64,000 nt of DNA from Bin55 sp028819195 (GCA_028819195.1 JAPPMF010000007.1:1-64000); one strand, 5' to 3'; shown: positions 43,296-52,933, counted from the stretch's first letter. Notes: generated by a model from the sequence alone, not told the origin. Program-made: numbers and translations.

Positions 43296-43625
43296 TTTTT
43301 TGTATTCAAAGGAACTTCTTAGCTTACAGTAAATTTACTACATGAAGTGACAAAACTTCGAAACTGGCCATGTCTGAATTACTCAAGACTTTGGTATCTA
43401 TCAATCTTTCGTTTTTGATAGTCGGCAGACTGTTTGCTGAGGGAGATGTACTCGATTCTGAACCGAGTGAAAAGCTAACGATTCATTATCTTTTCGATCA
43501 ATATTTAGATAGAAACACATTCACAACTATTGCGCGATGCAGGGATTCAAGGTAACTAAGTCTAATGATCGTGTTTCGTATCGTATCAGAACGTGTACTC
43601 TCGATAAACTGCTTAGTGAGAAAGA
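43296..43625. other. Intergenic region with a possible frameshifted small gene
   Basis: This 330-base gap between rsmJ and the converging gspD holds a 61-codon frame from ATG 43370 (hydrophobic N-terminus LLKTLVSINLSFLIVG, then acidic). In the next frame ATG 43542 reads MQGFKVTKSNDRVSYRIRT up to a stop overlapping the gspD 3' end. The two may be one small secreted protein gene split by a frameshift. No family is recognised and no terminator is clear. Confidence 0.35.
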
Positions 43626-45578
43626 TTACGGCAATCCGTCATAAAATTCATCGAGCGGTGGTAAGTCCTCATCCGGTACCATCTGTTTTTCAAGTTTGAG
43701 CTTCCAAATCCGCTCCATCTTGCGTTCGAGTGTGGTAGACATGACCTCATCGGATTCAACCACAACAGGGCGTAAGAAAATTAACAGGTGCCGTTTACTT
43801 GCAACTTTATGCTCAGAGCGAAACAACCTACCGAGGTAAGGGATATGACCTAAACCGGGAATTCGCCGAATTGTTAAATTTGAATCGTCGCGAATCAGAC
43901 CACCGAGTACGATCGTTTGACCATTTTTCGCCACTACTGTGGTTTGAACTTCGCGCTTATTCGTTACGACATCGCTAAAACCAGTTTCACCAATACCAAG
44001 GGCAGGCGCGGATACCGCTGATATTTCACTTAGTACACTAAGGTGTACACTTAAGTCTGGACGAATTTTTGGGGTTACTTCAAGCAAAATACCAACATCA
44101 CTTCGTTCCACCTGAGAAATTTGACCCTGTCCTCCAGGATCCTGAATATTCGATACACCAGTGCGGAATGGCACATTTTGCCCAACGAAAATTCTCGATT
44201 GTATGTTATCTAAGGCGATCACATGTGGTGTCGATAACAAGTTGGCATTGGTATTCGTACTCAGTGCGGTCAAGATCGCACCGAAAGATACTCCATCTGG
44301 ATCAAGTTTCGCGATCGCGAGAGACGGTGAGTTAGTTTGCGATAAAGCATTAAGACCCGCTTCCGATTCTGTGACATCCACGCCAGAAGCACGCAAAGTA
44401 GACAACAACCCAGTAAGTATACCAGTAATCGAACTTGTGAACAGTGGAGTTTCTTCCCCTGAACCATCTGTTGCGCCCATTTCGATACCGACCGTTCGGT
44501 TAATTTCGGTGTTAACTTCGACGATCGCCGCTTCGATCAGTACCTGCATACGGGGTATGTCAATTTGGTCGATAATATTTTGAATTTCTGTCAACACCGA
44601 CGGATTACCACGAGCCAAAACTGCGTTGTTTGAAGTATCAGCAGTGATCACGACATCCGTAGCGCCAGTTGAGGTATTCTGTCCCCCTTGTTGACCACCT
44701 TCTTGCCGAGTTATCAAACTATTGAGAATCGATGCGGTATCTTCGGCTTCGGCATGCTGGAGGTTGTACACTCTTGTTTTGCCAGTGACCGAGTAAGGTT
44801 GATCTAGTTTTCTAACAGTGTCCGAAGCGAGGGCAATTTCACTGGGATCGCCCCACAAGAACAGAGTGTTGTTATTCTCATTAGCAAAAGCGGTCAGTCC
44901 AGTGCCGGTTTGACTACCACCTCCTTGGGTGCGAATGATCTCCGGATGAATTTCCTGTAGCATGGCAGCTATATCGCTGACTAAGGCATGTTGGAGAGTC
45001 AAGATAACACTGATCTTTTCGTGAGGTGCATCCAATTCTTCTACGAGTCCTAAAATGCGATCGACATTACCAGCATGATCACTGATTATTAACGCATTGG
45101 GTTCTAGTACTGGTGCTAAGTGTCCATACGTAGAGACCATTTGTCTCAGCACACGAGAAGCCTCCTGTGCCGTTACGTGTTCTAAACGAATAACTTTAGA
45201 GACGAAAGAATCTGGAGTGACTTCATCGGAATCTATATCGTAAGACCATAAGCGGGCGTCTTGGATCGGGAGGATACGCGAGATTTCACCATCGTCTACG
45301 ACGTGAAACCCGCGGACTCTTAACACCGACTGTAATAATGCAAATACTCCTTCCTCACTCAAGTCGCTTTCGGAAACTACCGTGACTTCTCCACGAACTC
45401 GACCTTCATCGTAGACAAAGGTTCGACCAGTTATTTCTCCGACTTGCAAAATGAACTCGATAAGGTCAACTTTCTGTACATTGATCGAATACTGTGAGTA
45501 GACCGAGGTCATTGATCCAAGCAATAAAACGAATAGTAGGATTTTTATTTTGTTAAATTTCATAAAGCTATTCTTCAA
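43626..45578 (-). CDS. gspD: Type II secretion secretin GspD
   Basis: A 650-residue outer-membrane secretin with signal peptide (about 1-28). It has N0/N1-N3 domains (LRLEHVTAQEASRVLR; NALIISDHAGNVDRIL; a Gly/Gln-rich loop GGQQGGQNTSTG) and a C-terminal secretin core with EVNTEINRTVGIE, VPFRTG, the conserved VLGGLIRDD and PYLGRLF. It forms the exit channel of the type II system. It overlaps gspC by four bases. The rest of the system (gspE-M) is not in this window. Confidence 0.93.
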   Translation of the reverse strand: MKNSFMKFNKIKILLFVLLLGSMTSVYSQYSINVQKVDLIEFILQVGEITGRTFVYDEGRVRGEVTVVSESDLSEEGVFALLQSVLRVRGFHVVDDGEISRILPIQDARLWSYDIDSDEVTPDSFVSKVIRLEHVTAQEASRVLRQMVSTYGHLAPVLEPNALIISDHAGNVDRILGLVEELDAPHEKISVILTLQHALVSDIAAMLQEIHPEIIRTQGGGSQTGTGLTAFANENNNTLFLWGDPSEIALASDTVRKLDQPYSVTGKTRVYNLQHAEAEDTASILNSLITRQEGGQQGGQNTSTGATDVVITADTSNNAVLARGNPSVLTEIQNIIDQIDIPRMQVLIEAAIVEVNTEINRTVGIEMGATDGSGEETPLFTSSITGILTGLLSTLRASGVDVTESEAGLNALSQTNSPSLAIAKLDPDGVSFGAILTALSTNTNANLLSTPHVIALDNIQSRIFVGQNVPFRTGVSNIQDPGGQGQISQVERSDVGILLEVTPKIRPDLSVHLSVLSEISAVSAPALGIGETGFSDVVTNKREVQTTVVAKNGQTIVLGGLIRDDSNLTIRRIPGLGHIPYLGRLFRSEHKVASKRHLLIFLRPVVVESDEVMSTTLERKMERIWKLKLEKQMVPDEDLPPLDEFYDGLP

Positions 45579-46471
45579 TTCAATTTGATACTGACTTTCA
45601 TGGTGTCGTCGCCACGTTGGACTGTTAACTCCAGAGTTTCGTTTTCAAGGTGTTGTTGTATTTTGGGTAGATCCTGTGATAAATTCCCGACCGCTGTTCC
45701 ATTAACTGCGACGATCACATCGCCGGATTGCAGGCCGATCCGACCAGCCATAGCTTCATCCATTCGGTAACCTTCAGGTTCATCCTCGGAAAGTGGTGCC
45801 AGTCCCCATTCTGCTAATACTGCATTGGGTTCGGATTCCAATCGTTTAGACGATTTTTCTACAGTGTTTTTTAGCCACTGGTTTAATGTATCTGCTTCGT
45901 TTTTGATCTCGGATTCTTGTATACCAACCTCGGCTTGTGTGATATATTGGGCATCCGTCGGGTGCTCAAACAAAAACGACGTCTCATCGGTTTTTTCGAA
46001 AATTGGTACCGGTTCATCAAAGGCTAACCATTCCCGTTGTCCATTCCTCGTGATTATTACTCTATCTTCGAGAATTTCTGTCAATTCAGCAACGCCTGCG
46101 ATACGGTCGCCGACGTAGTATTTCTCCGACGACCGGTTACCTTGTTTAATGATCGCAATGGACTTGGCCGGATCAGTAGCATTGAATAGGACTCCGGTTA
46201 ACGATAGATTCAGTGCAGTTTCCTTAATTTCTTGTACTACTGGTGCTTCTTCTACTTTACCAAACAAGTCCGCGCGAACAATGTCTTCCGCATCGACTCT
46301 CGACTCCACGACATTTGACGATGCGGAGTCGTCTGAGTCTTTGGTGAGGTTTGAAGCTGCAAAGATAAAAAAGTAAACGGTCCAAGCTAAAGCAGCTACG
46401 ATCGCCAATACAAGTAACACCCGGAGTGGGATATTTAGAGCATTGATAATGCGGTTAACTTGGGCTGACAT
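45575..46471 (-). CDS. gspC: Type II secretion protein GspC
   Basis: A 298-residue inner-membrane protein: one N-terminal transmembrane helix (about 16-35), a periplasmic homology region (LTGVLFNATDPAKSIAII; YYVGDRI) and a C-terminal PDZ domain (about 215-298) with GYRMDEAMAGRIGLQSGDVI. It connects the inner-membrane platform with the secretin GspD, encoded directly downstream with a four-base overlap. It is 20 bases downstream of gspN. Confidence 0.9.
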   Translation of the reverse strand: MSAQVNRIINALNIPLRVLLVLAIVAALAWTVYFFIFAASNLTKDSDDSASSNVVESRVDAEDIVRADLFGKVEEAPVVQEIKETALNLSLTGVLFNATDPAKSIAIIKQGNRSSEKYYVGDRIAGVAELTEILEDRVIITRNGQREWLAFDEPVPIFEKTDETSFLFEHPTDAQYITQAEVGIQESEIKNEADTLNQWLKNTVEKSSKRLESEPNAVLAEWGLAPLSEDEPEGYRMDEAMAGRIGLQSGDVIVAVNGTAVGNLSQDLPKIQQHLENETLELTVQRGDDTMKVSIKLN

Positions 46472-46491
46472 AACTAAGTTTTTCCAGTCGT

Positions 46492-47229
46492 TTAATGTGT
46501 TCGTTGATAGATTCGGCGCGATATTTCCAGGACGTACTCGTTCTCATCTCCTGAGGTAGCCCATGGCATCTCGGCTAATTCAAGCATATGACGCGAAAAC
46601 GCGATGTGTACCCAACCAGTTGCTGGCTCTATACGTAGTTTAAGTACATCGGTACTGTTATTTTGCGTCTCGCTCTCAAGCACAATTTCATCGTCTGAAT
46701 TCATTAATGTTGCTGTTAACGGCGGAATTTGCACACTCTTAGATTTTGAATTTGCGACGGTTCTGACCTTTCCACCGTCCCAAAACACTGAACCGTCAAC
46801 TGTACGAAACTCTTGGTTATGATTCATGGCAACACTTACTTCCGACAATTCAAACTCTCCCTCAATATACGTATCAAACGTTTCCAGTGCGCGGTTAATT
46901 AGACTAGCCTTTATACGACCATTACCGACAAAACTTGCCGCTGAAAAACTGTAACTGAGTTTTCCATCTATTGTGATGCTAGGATTTTGCATAAAAACTT
47001 GGTAAGAGAGTTCTCCGAAAAACAGTCGGTGGAGACGTATGTTCCATTGTAGACGGCCAATGTTTTCTTGTTCAACGTCAATTGATCCGGAACCTGTCCA
47101 AACTGTACCTTGCATTTCAGATAATTTAAGACCATCGAAGTTAAACCACAGTTTGAAGATTTGAGCGGGTAGCATGATGACAGCGAACGCGACAAAAGCC
47201 ACAAAGATAAGAATGATGTACCGACGCAT
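46492..47229 (-). CDS. gspN: Type II secretion protein GspN
   Basis: A 245-residue protein with one N-terminal transmembrane helix (about 5-24, LIFVAFVAFAVIMLPAQIF) and a periplasmic part with the T2SS-N pattern (SEMQGTVWTGSG, RLQWNIRLHRLFFGELSYQV). It is an accessory component present in some type II systems. Its ATG overlaps the dapE stop (TGATG-type junction, one shared base) and gspC follows, so the gsp genes ride on the map-dapE operon. Confidence 0.85.
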   Translation of the reverse strand: MRRYIILIFVAFVAFAVIMLPAQIFKLWFNFDGLKLSEMQGTVWTGSGSIDVEQENIGRLQWNIRLHRLFFGELSYQVFMQNPSITIDGKLSYSFSAASFVGNGRIKASLINRALETFDTYIEGEFELSEVSVAMNHNQEFRTVDGSVFWDGGKVRTVANSKSKSVQIPPLTATLMNSDDEIVLESETQNNSTDVLKLRIEPATGWVHIAFSRHMLELAEMPWATSGDENEYVLEISRRIYQRTH

Positions 47230-48368
47230 CAGGCAACCAACATGCGGTGTAATATCGTCTCGTAAATCGTCGCCAAATGTTCAAGATCTTCAATACGAAC
47301 ACTTTCGTTGTACTTGTGAGCAGTGCGATTGATATGTCCCAATTCGACCGTCTCAGTACCGGTCGGCACAATGAATCTAGCATCTGAGGTACCACCACCA
47401 GTGGACTTATTCGGTTGTTGCTGCGTGAGTTCATAAATTACTTGACAAACAATTTCGGTCAGTTTCCCTTGTTGAGACAAAAATGGTTTACCTCCATGTC
47501 TCCAGTCTAGCTCGTATGTGAACGTAGGTTTCAGTGAATTCAGTGATTCTATTACGAAGTTTTGTAGTGATTCCGCCTTTTGCTCGGTGTTATAGCGGAA
47601 ATTAAACTGTACCGACAGTTCACCTGGGATCACATTGTCAGCGCCGGTCCCAACGTTCAAATTAGAGATTTGAAACGAGGTAGGTTTAAAGTTCTGGTTG
47701 CCATTATCCCATACTTGGTCGACTAATTTCTGCAGTACTGGAATTGTTCCATGTAAAACATTGGGCGTTAGTTCGGGAAAGGCGACGTGTCCTAACGAAC
47801 CGTGAATCGTTGCGTCGCCGCTAAGCGTGCCGCGCCGGCCCACGCGAATTACGTCACCCAGCACATTTGAAGAACTAGGTTCACCGACTAGACACCAGTC
47901 GATCTTTTCGCCGCGTGCGGTGAGTTGTTCCATCACGTATTTGGTACCGTCTATTGCGACCCCTTCTTCATCACTCGTGATTAGCATGCCTAAGGAACCT
48001 TGATGGTTAGGGTTCTTTTCGATAAATCTTTCCATGGCGACAACCATCGAAGCAATACCCGTTTTCATATCGCAAGCACCACGACCAAAAAGCATATCGC
48101 CGTTCACGGTTGGGGTAAATGGTGGAGTATCCCATTTCGTTAAATCGCCGACAGGTACGACATCGGTATGCCCCGCGAATGCTAAACAAGGTGAAGCTTG
48201 ATTTCGGCGAGCCCAGAGATTACTGACTTCGCCAGACGGAAAGTGTTCAATCGTAAAGCCATGCCGTTGTAGTCTGTGCGCGATTAACTCTTGACAACCA
48301 CCATCGTCGGGGGTAATGGATTCACACGCGATTAACTCTTTCGCGAGATCCAATACTTCGGTTTTCAT
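47229..48368 (-). CDS. dapE: Succinyl-diaminopimelate desuccinylase
   Basis: A 379-residue M20-family zinc hydrolase of the lysine/meso-DAP pathway. Recognisable motifs are FAGHTDVVPVGD, GRGACDMKTGIA, TSDEEG, and the C-terminal STGGGTSDARF with ELGHINRTAHKYNE. Length matches DapE from gammaproteobacteria. It starts seven bases downstream of map and overlaps gspN, so it is the second gene of the minus-strand operon. It supplies DAP for peptidoglycan. Confidence 0.94.
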   Translation of the reverse strand: MKTEVLDLAKELIACESITPDDGGCQELIAHRLQRHGFTIEHFPSGEVSNLWARRNQASPCLAFAGHTDVVPVGDLTKWDTPPFTPTVNGDMLFGRGACDMKTGIASMVVAMERFIEKNPNHQGSLGMLITSDEEGVAIDGTKYVMEQLTARGEKIDWCLVGEPSSSNVLGDVIRVGRRGTLSGDATIHGSLGHVAFPELTPNVLHGTIPVLQKLVDQVWDNGNQNFKPTSFQISNLNVGTGADNVIPGELSVQFNFRYNTEQKAESLQNFVIESLNSLKPTFTYELDWRHGGKPFLSQQGKLTEIVCQVIYELTQQQPNKSTGGGTSDARFIVPTGTETVELGHINRTAHKYNESVRIEDLEHLATIYETILHRMLVA

Positions 48369-48375
48369 AACGCCG

Positions 48376-49167
48376 CTAGATTGTTTCGTCGTCGCGCTTC
48401 GTTAGTACTTCGAAACCGTCAGCAGTAACGAGTATCGTGTGTTCCCACTGTGCTGACAGTTTCCGATCTAAGGTTACGACCGTCCATTTGTCTCCAAGTA
48501 CCCTCGTGTGTCGCGTTCCTAGATTAATCATGGGTTCAATGGTAAACGCCATGCCCTCGATCAGTTTTTCGCCAGTGTTAGGTAAACCGAAATGGAACAC
48601 CGTAGGCGCATCGTGAAACTTGCGTCCAATCCCATGCCCGACGTATTCTTGTACCACTGAATAACCATGTGCTTCAGCATGGATTTGGATCGTATGGCCA
48701 ACGTCGCCTAAACGTGCCCCAGGTCTGACCGCGCGAATACCGCGGTACAAACATTCCTGAGTGACGTCGACTAACTTTTGTGCAAATGCTTTGGGTTTTC
48801 CAACCAAAAACATTTTGCTCGTATCCCCGTGAAAACCGTCCTTAATGACCGTAATGTCGATATTGACAATATCGCCTTTTCGAAGGATCTTTCGATTCGA
48901 GGGTATTCCATGACAGACTACCTGATTCACCGAAATACAGGTTGCATTTGGAAAGGGTGGTTGATGCCTGGAAGGGGAATAATTTAAAGGCGCTGGTATA
49001 CACTGCAACTCATCAACAATGTAGCGGTGACAGGTTTCGTCGAGTTGACCTGTCGATACTCCCGGTTGGACGTGTTCACCAATCATGTTCAGTACCGATG
49101 CTGCGGCTTGTCCGGCCGCGCGCATTTTTTCGACTTCTTCAGTACGAAGAATGGGAAATTTTGCCAA
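48376..49167 (-). CDS. map: Methionine aminopeptidase type I
   Basis: A 263-residue metalloprotease that removes N-terminal Met. Metal ligands and motifs: VCHGIPSNRKILRKGDIVNID, HGDTSKMF, EYVGHGIGRKFHDAP, FTIEPMI and WTVVTLDRKLSAQWEHT. It lacks the zinc-finger extension, as in bacterial type I enzymes. It is the first gene of the map-dapE-gspN-gspC-gspD operon and diverges from rpsB, a common arrangement in gammaproteobacteria. Confidence 0.95.
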   Translation of the reverse strand: MAKFPILRTEEVEKMRAAGQAAASVLNMIGEHVQPGVSTGQLDETCHRYIVDELQCIPAPLNYSPSRHQPPFPNATCISVNQVVCHGIPSNRKILRKGDIVNIDITVIKDGFHGDTSKMFLVGKPKAFAQKLVDVTQECLYRGIRAVRPGARLGDVGHTIQIHAEAHGYSVVQEYVGHGIGRKFHDAPTVFHFGLPNTGEKLIEGMAFTIEPMINLGTRHTRVLGDKWTVVTLDRKLSAQWEHTILVTADGFEVLTKRDDETI

Positions 49168-49211
49168 AACGGATTAGTGAAGAATCAGTGAGCGGGGTGA
49201 AAATGTTCCAA

Positions 49212-49230
49212 TGGATTATAGGAATCCATA
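49212..49230. promoter_or_regulatory. Inverted repeat between map and rpsB
   Basis: ATGGATT and AATCCAT are perfect 7-base arms around ATAGG in the divergent map/rpsB promoter region. A TAAAAT stretch 6 bases to the right could be a -10 element for rpsB. It may be an operator or hairpin; function not known. Confidence 0.35.
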
Positions 49231-49409
49231 ATAGTTAAAATATTTCGCTGAAATTCGAATCTTGCCCAGCAAATTCGAACAAAAAAACAGCAACGACACC
49301 AAGGGTTCATTGCGGGTGGTTGGTCGTAACACCACGTTACAGACTGATGGATTCAATACCCAGTCGTTTGCTCAAGCGCAATGTTGCACATCAACCCGGA
49401 GAAATAGCG

Positions 49410-50300
49410 ATGAGTACGATCGATATCACTGACATGTTGGCTGCAGGTGTTCACTTTGGCCATCAAGCACGGTACTGGAATCCCAGGATGGAGCCGTTCA
49501 TATTCGGCGTCCGAAATAAAGTCCACATTATTCATTTGGATCGAACGTTTGAAGCGATGAATCGCGCTCTAAACGAGATTCGAAAAATTGCAGCTCGCAA
49601 TCAAAAGATCTTGTTTGTGGGCACGAAACGGGCAGCGCAGACGGTAATCCGCGAACAAGCGGTACGTGTCGGTATGCCCTATGTCGATCAGCGTTGGCTA
49701 GGTGGCATGCTCACCAATTACAAGACTATACGACAATCGATTCGCAAGCTAAAAGATCTTGAAGAGCAAGATGCGCGGGGTGTCTTTGATCTGCTAACCA
49801 AGAAAGAAGCACTCCAGAAACGCCGCGCGATGGATCGTTTGGAACGCGGACTCGGTGGTATCAAAGACATGGGAGGTCTTCCGGATGCCTTATTTGTGAT
49901 CGATGTACAGCACGAACGTATCGCCGTCGACGAAGCGAATAAACTCCAAATTCCAGTGTTCGGAGTGGTGGATACTAATAGTGATCCAGACGGGATTGAT
50001 TGGGTCATACCCGGAAATGACGATGCAATTCGCGCGATTCGTCTGTACGTGACTGCTGTCGCCGAAGAAATATTGAAGGGTAAGACGATTGGGGAAGGTA
50101 ATGTCGACGTAGAAGAGTTTGTCGCCGATTCTGCCGCAGACTCAGTGGACGAGAGTGAACCGGAACCTGAACCAGAAGTTGTCGAGGTGACTGAACCGGA
50201 ACCAGTTGAAACAGAGAGTCCACAAGAAGAAACTGAGAACAACGACGAGAACAACGACGAGAATAACGACGAGAACGAAGACGAGAACGAAGGAGAGTAG
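49410..50300 (+). CDS. rpsB: 30S ribosomal protein S2 with long acidic tail
   Basis: A 296-residue S2 starting at ATG 49410 (GGAG upstream). The core is canonical: MLAAGVHFGHQARYWNPRM, FVGTKRAAQTVI, RWLGGMLTNYKTI, PDALFVIDVQHERIAVDEA and the FGVVDTNSDPDGIDWVIPGND loop. After about residue 236 a 60-residue tail follows with many Glu/Asp/Asn/Pro and no Lys or Arg, ending in ENNDEN repeats coded by tandem AACGACGAG units. E. coli S2 is 241 residues. The tail is unusual for an RNA-binding ribosomal protein. The gene leads the rpsB-tsf operon. Confidence 0.93.
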   Translation: MSTIDITDMLAAGVHFGHQARYWNPRMEPFIFGVRNKVHIIHLDRTFEAMNRALNEIRKIAARNQKILFVGTKRAAQTVIREQAVRVGMPYVDQRWLGGMLTNYKTIRQSIRKLKDLEEQDARGVFDLLTKKEALQKRRAMDRLERGLGGIKDMGGLPDALFVIDVQHERIAVDEANKLQIPVFGVVDTNSDPDGIDWVIPGNDDAIRAIRLYVTAVAEEILKGKTIGEGNVDVEEFVADSAADSVDESEPEPEPEVVEVTEPEPVETESPQEETENNDENNDENNDENEDENEGE

Positions 50301-50304
50301 GTAT

Positions 50305-51102
50305 ATGGTCGACATGGCTAAGATTAAAGAAGTCCGTGAACGTACCGGTGTCGGTTTTGGTGACTGTAAAAAAGCGTTACAAGAATCGAATGGGGACGTG
50401 GAAGACGCACTTGACTACTTACGTAAACAAAGTGCGGTAAAAGCTGCTAAAAAGTCTGATCGAACCGCTTCTGAAGGACGATTAGCACTCAAAATATCCG
50501 CCGATGGTCGTGTTGGTGCGATCGCGGAGATTAATTCAGAGACGGATTTTGCGGCGCGTAATGAACGATTTGTGCAGTTTTGTGAGCACGTTATTGAAAC
50601 AGCGCTCGTTCACGGGGCTGGGACTATCCCGATGCTGGAAAATGACAAAAATGAGCTGGTGTCAGCGATTGGTGAAAATATTTCAATACGTCGAGTCGAG
50701 AGGTTTGAGACTGACGGTGGCATTGTCGCTGGGTATTTACATTCGACGGGTACTGTAGGCGCAATTGTGGAACTCAGTGCTAACGCGGGTGAACTGAATA
50801 AAAATCTTGCAATGCACATCACTTCTGAGAATCCCTTGGTCGTAAACGCAGAAGAACTACCGGCTGCAGTCGTACAACGTGAAGAAGAAATCTTTACAGC
50901 TCAAGCTCTAGAAACGGGCAAGCCCGAAAACATCGTCAAAAATATTGTGCGCGGAAAGTTGAAAAAATTTCAAAGTGAATCTTGTTTGAACGAACAGTCT
51001 TACATTTGGGATCGCGAGAGGACAGTAGGCGAGTTGCTTAAAGCACAGGGTTCGACTTGTGTACGCTTTGCGCGTTATCAAGTTGGTGAGAGTTTTGATT
51101 AA
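50305..51102 (+). CDS. tsf: Elongation factor Ts
   Basis: A 265-residue nucleotide-exchange factor for EF-Tu. The start ATG 50305 (GGAGAG upstream) gives MVDMAKIKEVRERTGVGFGD; ATG 50314 is also possible. Family motifs: ERTGVGFGDCKKAL, EINSETDFAARNE, and the C-terminal TVGELLKAQGSTCVRFARYQ. It follows rpsB by four bases. It is slightly shorter than the E. coli protein (283). An unusually long gap of 529 bases separates it from pyrH. Confidence 0.93.
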   Translation: MVDMAKIKEVRERTGVGFGDCKKALQESNGDVEDALDYLRKQSAVKAAKKSDRTASEGRLALKISADGRVGAIAEINSETDFAARNERFVQFCEHVIETALVHGAGTIPMLENDKNELVSAIGENISIRRVERFETDGGIVAGYLHSTGTVGAIVELSANAGELNKNLAMHITSENPLVVNAEELPAAVVQREEEIFTAQALETGKPENIVKNIVRGKLKKFQSESCLNEQSYIWDRERTVGELLKAQGSTCVRFARYQVGESFD

Positions 51103-51631
51103 CCAATAACTCCAATTTGAATCTCCAATTGATCGTTGGGACAATAATGGTTCTAAGGTTGAAGACAACTTCATAGTAATACTCGGTGTAAGAAGCTCTG
51201 ACGATTAGGTCATGCAAGTGAAGTGTGACGGCGAAGTTGCATAAATTTCCTAACGAGATTTTGATCGACTAAGCGACGAGGCTATAGATTAACTCGACCA
51301 TTCGCAAAAAAATTTAGTCATATTTATAACGAGGAAGGTTATCAGTAGGGACGTTTTGCTGAAGTGTTAACTCTGAAAGGCTGGCGGGAACTAGTGCAGA
51401 AAAAAGCACCTACTACCGAACGTTTGCGACAAGTGGTTGGTGATCTTCCTTTCATCGACACACGATAGTTATTGAATCCACTGCCTTAGTACAAAAAAAG
51501 TCTATTCATCAGTGTTAATCCCACACTAGATTAACGGCGTTGAGTACGCTAACCCAATACCAAGTTTAAAATTCCACGTGTGACGGACAGGGTACTCACT
51601 TCACAGTAGCAAGGAACACTCCACGGCGTAG
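51103..51631. other. Long intergenic region between tsf and pyrH
   Basis: No gene is recognised in these 529 bases. A short protein-like stretch at about 51360-51468 (LTLKGWRELVQKKAPTTERL) ends at TAG but has stops just upstream and no start supported by a ribosome-binding site. The region probably contains a separate promoter for pyrH-frr and possibly a decayed gene. Confidence 0.35.
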
Positions 51632-52363
51632 ATGGACACAATCAAGTACAAGAGAATTACTCTTAAACTATCAGGAGAAGCTCTTGAAAGTACAACAAAT
51701 CAGTTGTTTGACAGTGCAAAAGTTCAATCCCTAACCGCACAGATTGCACAACTAGCCGCCCACAAGATACAGATTTCAATCGTACCTGGGGGTGGCAATG
51801 TATTTCGTGGACGAGATCTTTCGCCAGCCGCCCAATCAATGGGGCTCAGTAACATTACTGCGGATCACGTCGGCATGCTTGCGACGGTGATTAATGCCTT
51901 AGTTTTACGCGATGCATTTGTCAACCATAACACCTCCGTTAATGTTTATACTCCCCATAGGATTAGCGGTCTAACCGAACCTTACGATCGTCATCAAGTT
52001 TTACAAGCATTATCGAATAAAACGGTCGCGATTTGCGCCGGTGGCACCGGAAACCCACTGGTTACTACCGATACTGCAGCCGCCCTCCGTGCCATCGAAC
52101 TGAGAGCAGATGCGATCCTTAAAGCGACGAACGTAGATGGCGTGTATGACAGCGATCCATTGTTAAACAGAAATGCCAGTCGATTCGAAAAATTGACCTT
52201 CGACGAAGTGATCGATAAGAACTTGAAAGTAATGGATCAGACAGCGTTCAGTTTATGTCGCGACCACAATATACCCATCATAGTTTACAATCATAAAACT
52301 CCGAGTACTCTCGAACAGATTGTTAGAGGTGAACAGCTCGGTACTATCATCCAATGTAGCTAG
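51632..52363 (+). CDS. pyrH: UMP kinase
   Basis: A 243-residue hexameric kinase that makes UDP from UMP. Motifs: KLSGEAL, IVPGGGNVFRGRDL, DHVGMLATVINALVLRDA, ICAGGTGNPLVTTDTAAALRA, and LKATNVDGVYDSDP. It is followed by frr with a 12-base gap. In many bacteria pyrH-frr directly follow tsf; here the gap is long. Confidence 0.95.
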   Translation: MDTIKYKRITLKLSGEALESTTNQLFDSAKVQSLTAQIAQLAAHKIQISIVPGGGNVFRGRDLSPAAQSMGLSNITADHVGMLATVINALVLRDAFVNHNTSVNVYTPHRISGLTEPYDRHQVLQALSNKTVAICAGGTGNPLVTTDTAAALRAIELRADAILKATNVDGVYDSDPLLNRNASRFEKLTFDEVIDKNLKVMDQTAFSLCRDHNIPIIVYNHKTPSTLEQIVRGEQLGTIIQCS

Positions 52364-52375
52364 GGGTATTTGCAT

Positions 52376-52933
52376 ATGATTGACGAGATTAAGGACGAAG
52401 CCCAGTCCCGCATGGGTAAAACTTGTAAAGCTCTGGAAGGTACTTTTGCTCGTATTCGAACCGGGCGAGCACATCCCTCATTACTAGATGCGGTTACCTT
52501 ACTCTACTATGGTGCGGAAGTTCCGATCAAACAATTAGCAACCATTACAGTCGAAGAAGGACGGACCCTTGTCGTCGCGCCGTGGGAAAACCCCATGCTG
52601 ATACAAATCGAGAAAGCGATTCTGGCGAGTAATATCGGTCTAACACCGAATAACAACGGCGAAGTATTACGTTTGCCACTACCAGCACTTACAGAAGAAA
52701 ATAGGCGAGATTTAGTTCGTCAAGCAAGGACTGAAGCCGAGAATGCAAGGGTCGCGATTCGTAACATCAGACGAGATGCGATCTCAGATGTACGAGAACT
52801 CGGACGCGAAAAATTGATCCCCGAAGACGACGCACATCGAGGTGAACTCGAGATTCAACAACTCACGGACGAGCACGTCGCTAACGTCGAGCAGTTGCTC
52901 AAGGAAAAAGAGCAAGATCTCATTGAATTTTAG
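52376..52933 (+). CDS. frr: Ribosome recycling factor
   Basis: A 185-residue protein that with EF-G splits post-termination ribosomes. Start ATG 52376, with AGGGG nine bases upstream; an in-frame TTG two codons earlier is less likely. Motifs: IRTGRAHPSLLD, WENPMLIQIEKAI, LPLPALTEENRRDLVRQA and VAIRNIRRDA. It lies between pyrH and uppS in the usual order. Confidence 0.95.
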   Translation: MIDEIKDEAQSRMGKTCKALEGTFARIRTGRAHPSLLDAVTLLYYGAEVPIKQLATITVEEGRTLVVAPWENPMLIQIEKAILASNIGLTPNNNGEVLRLPLPALTEENRRDLVRQARTEAENARVAIRNIRRDAISDVRELGREKLIPEDDAHRGELEIQQLTDEHVANVEQLLKEKEQDLIEF

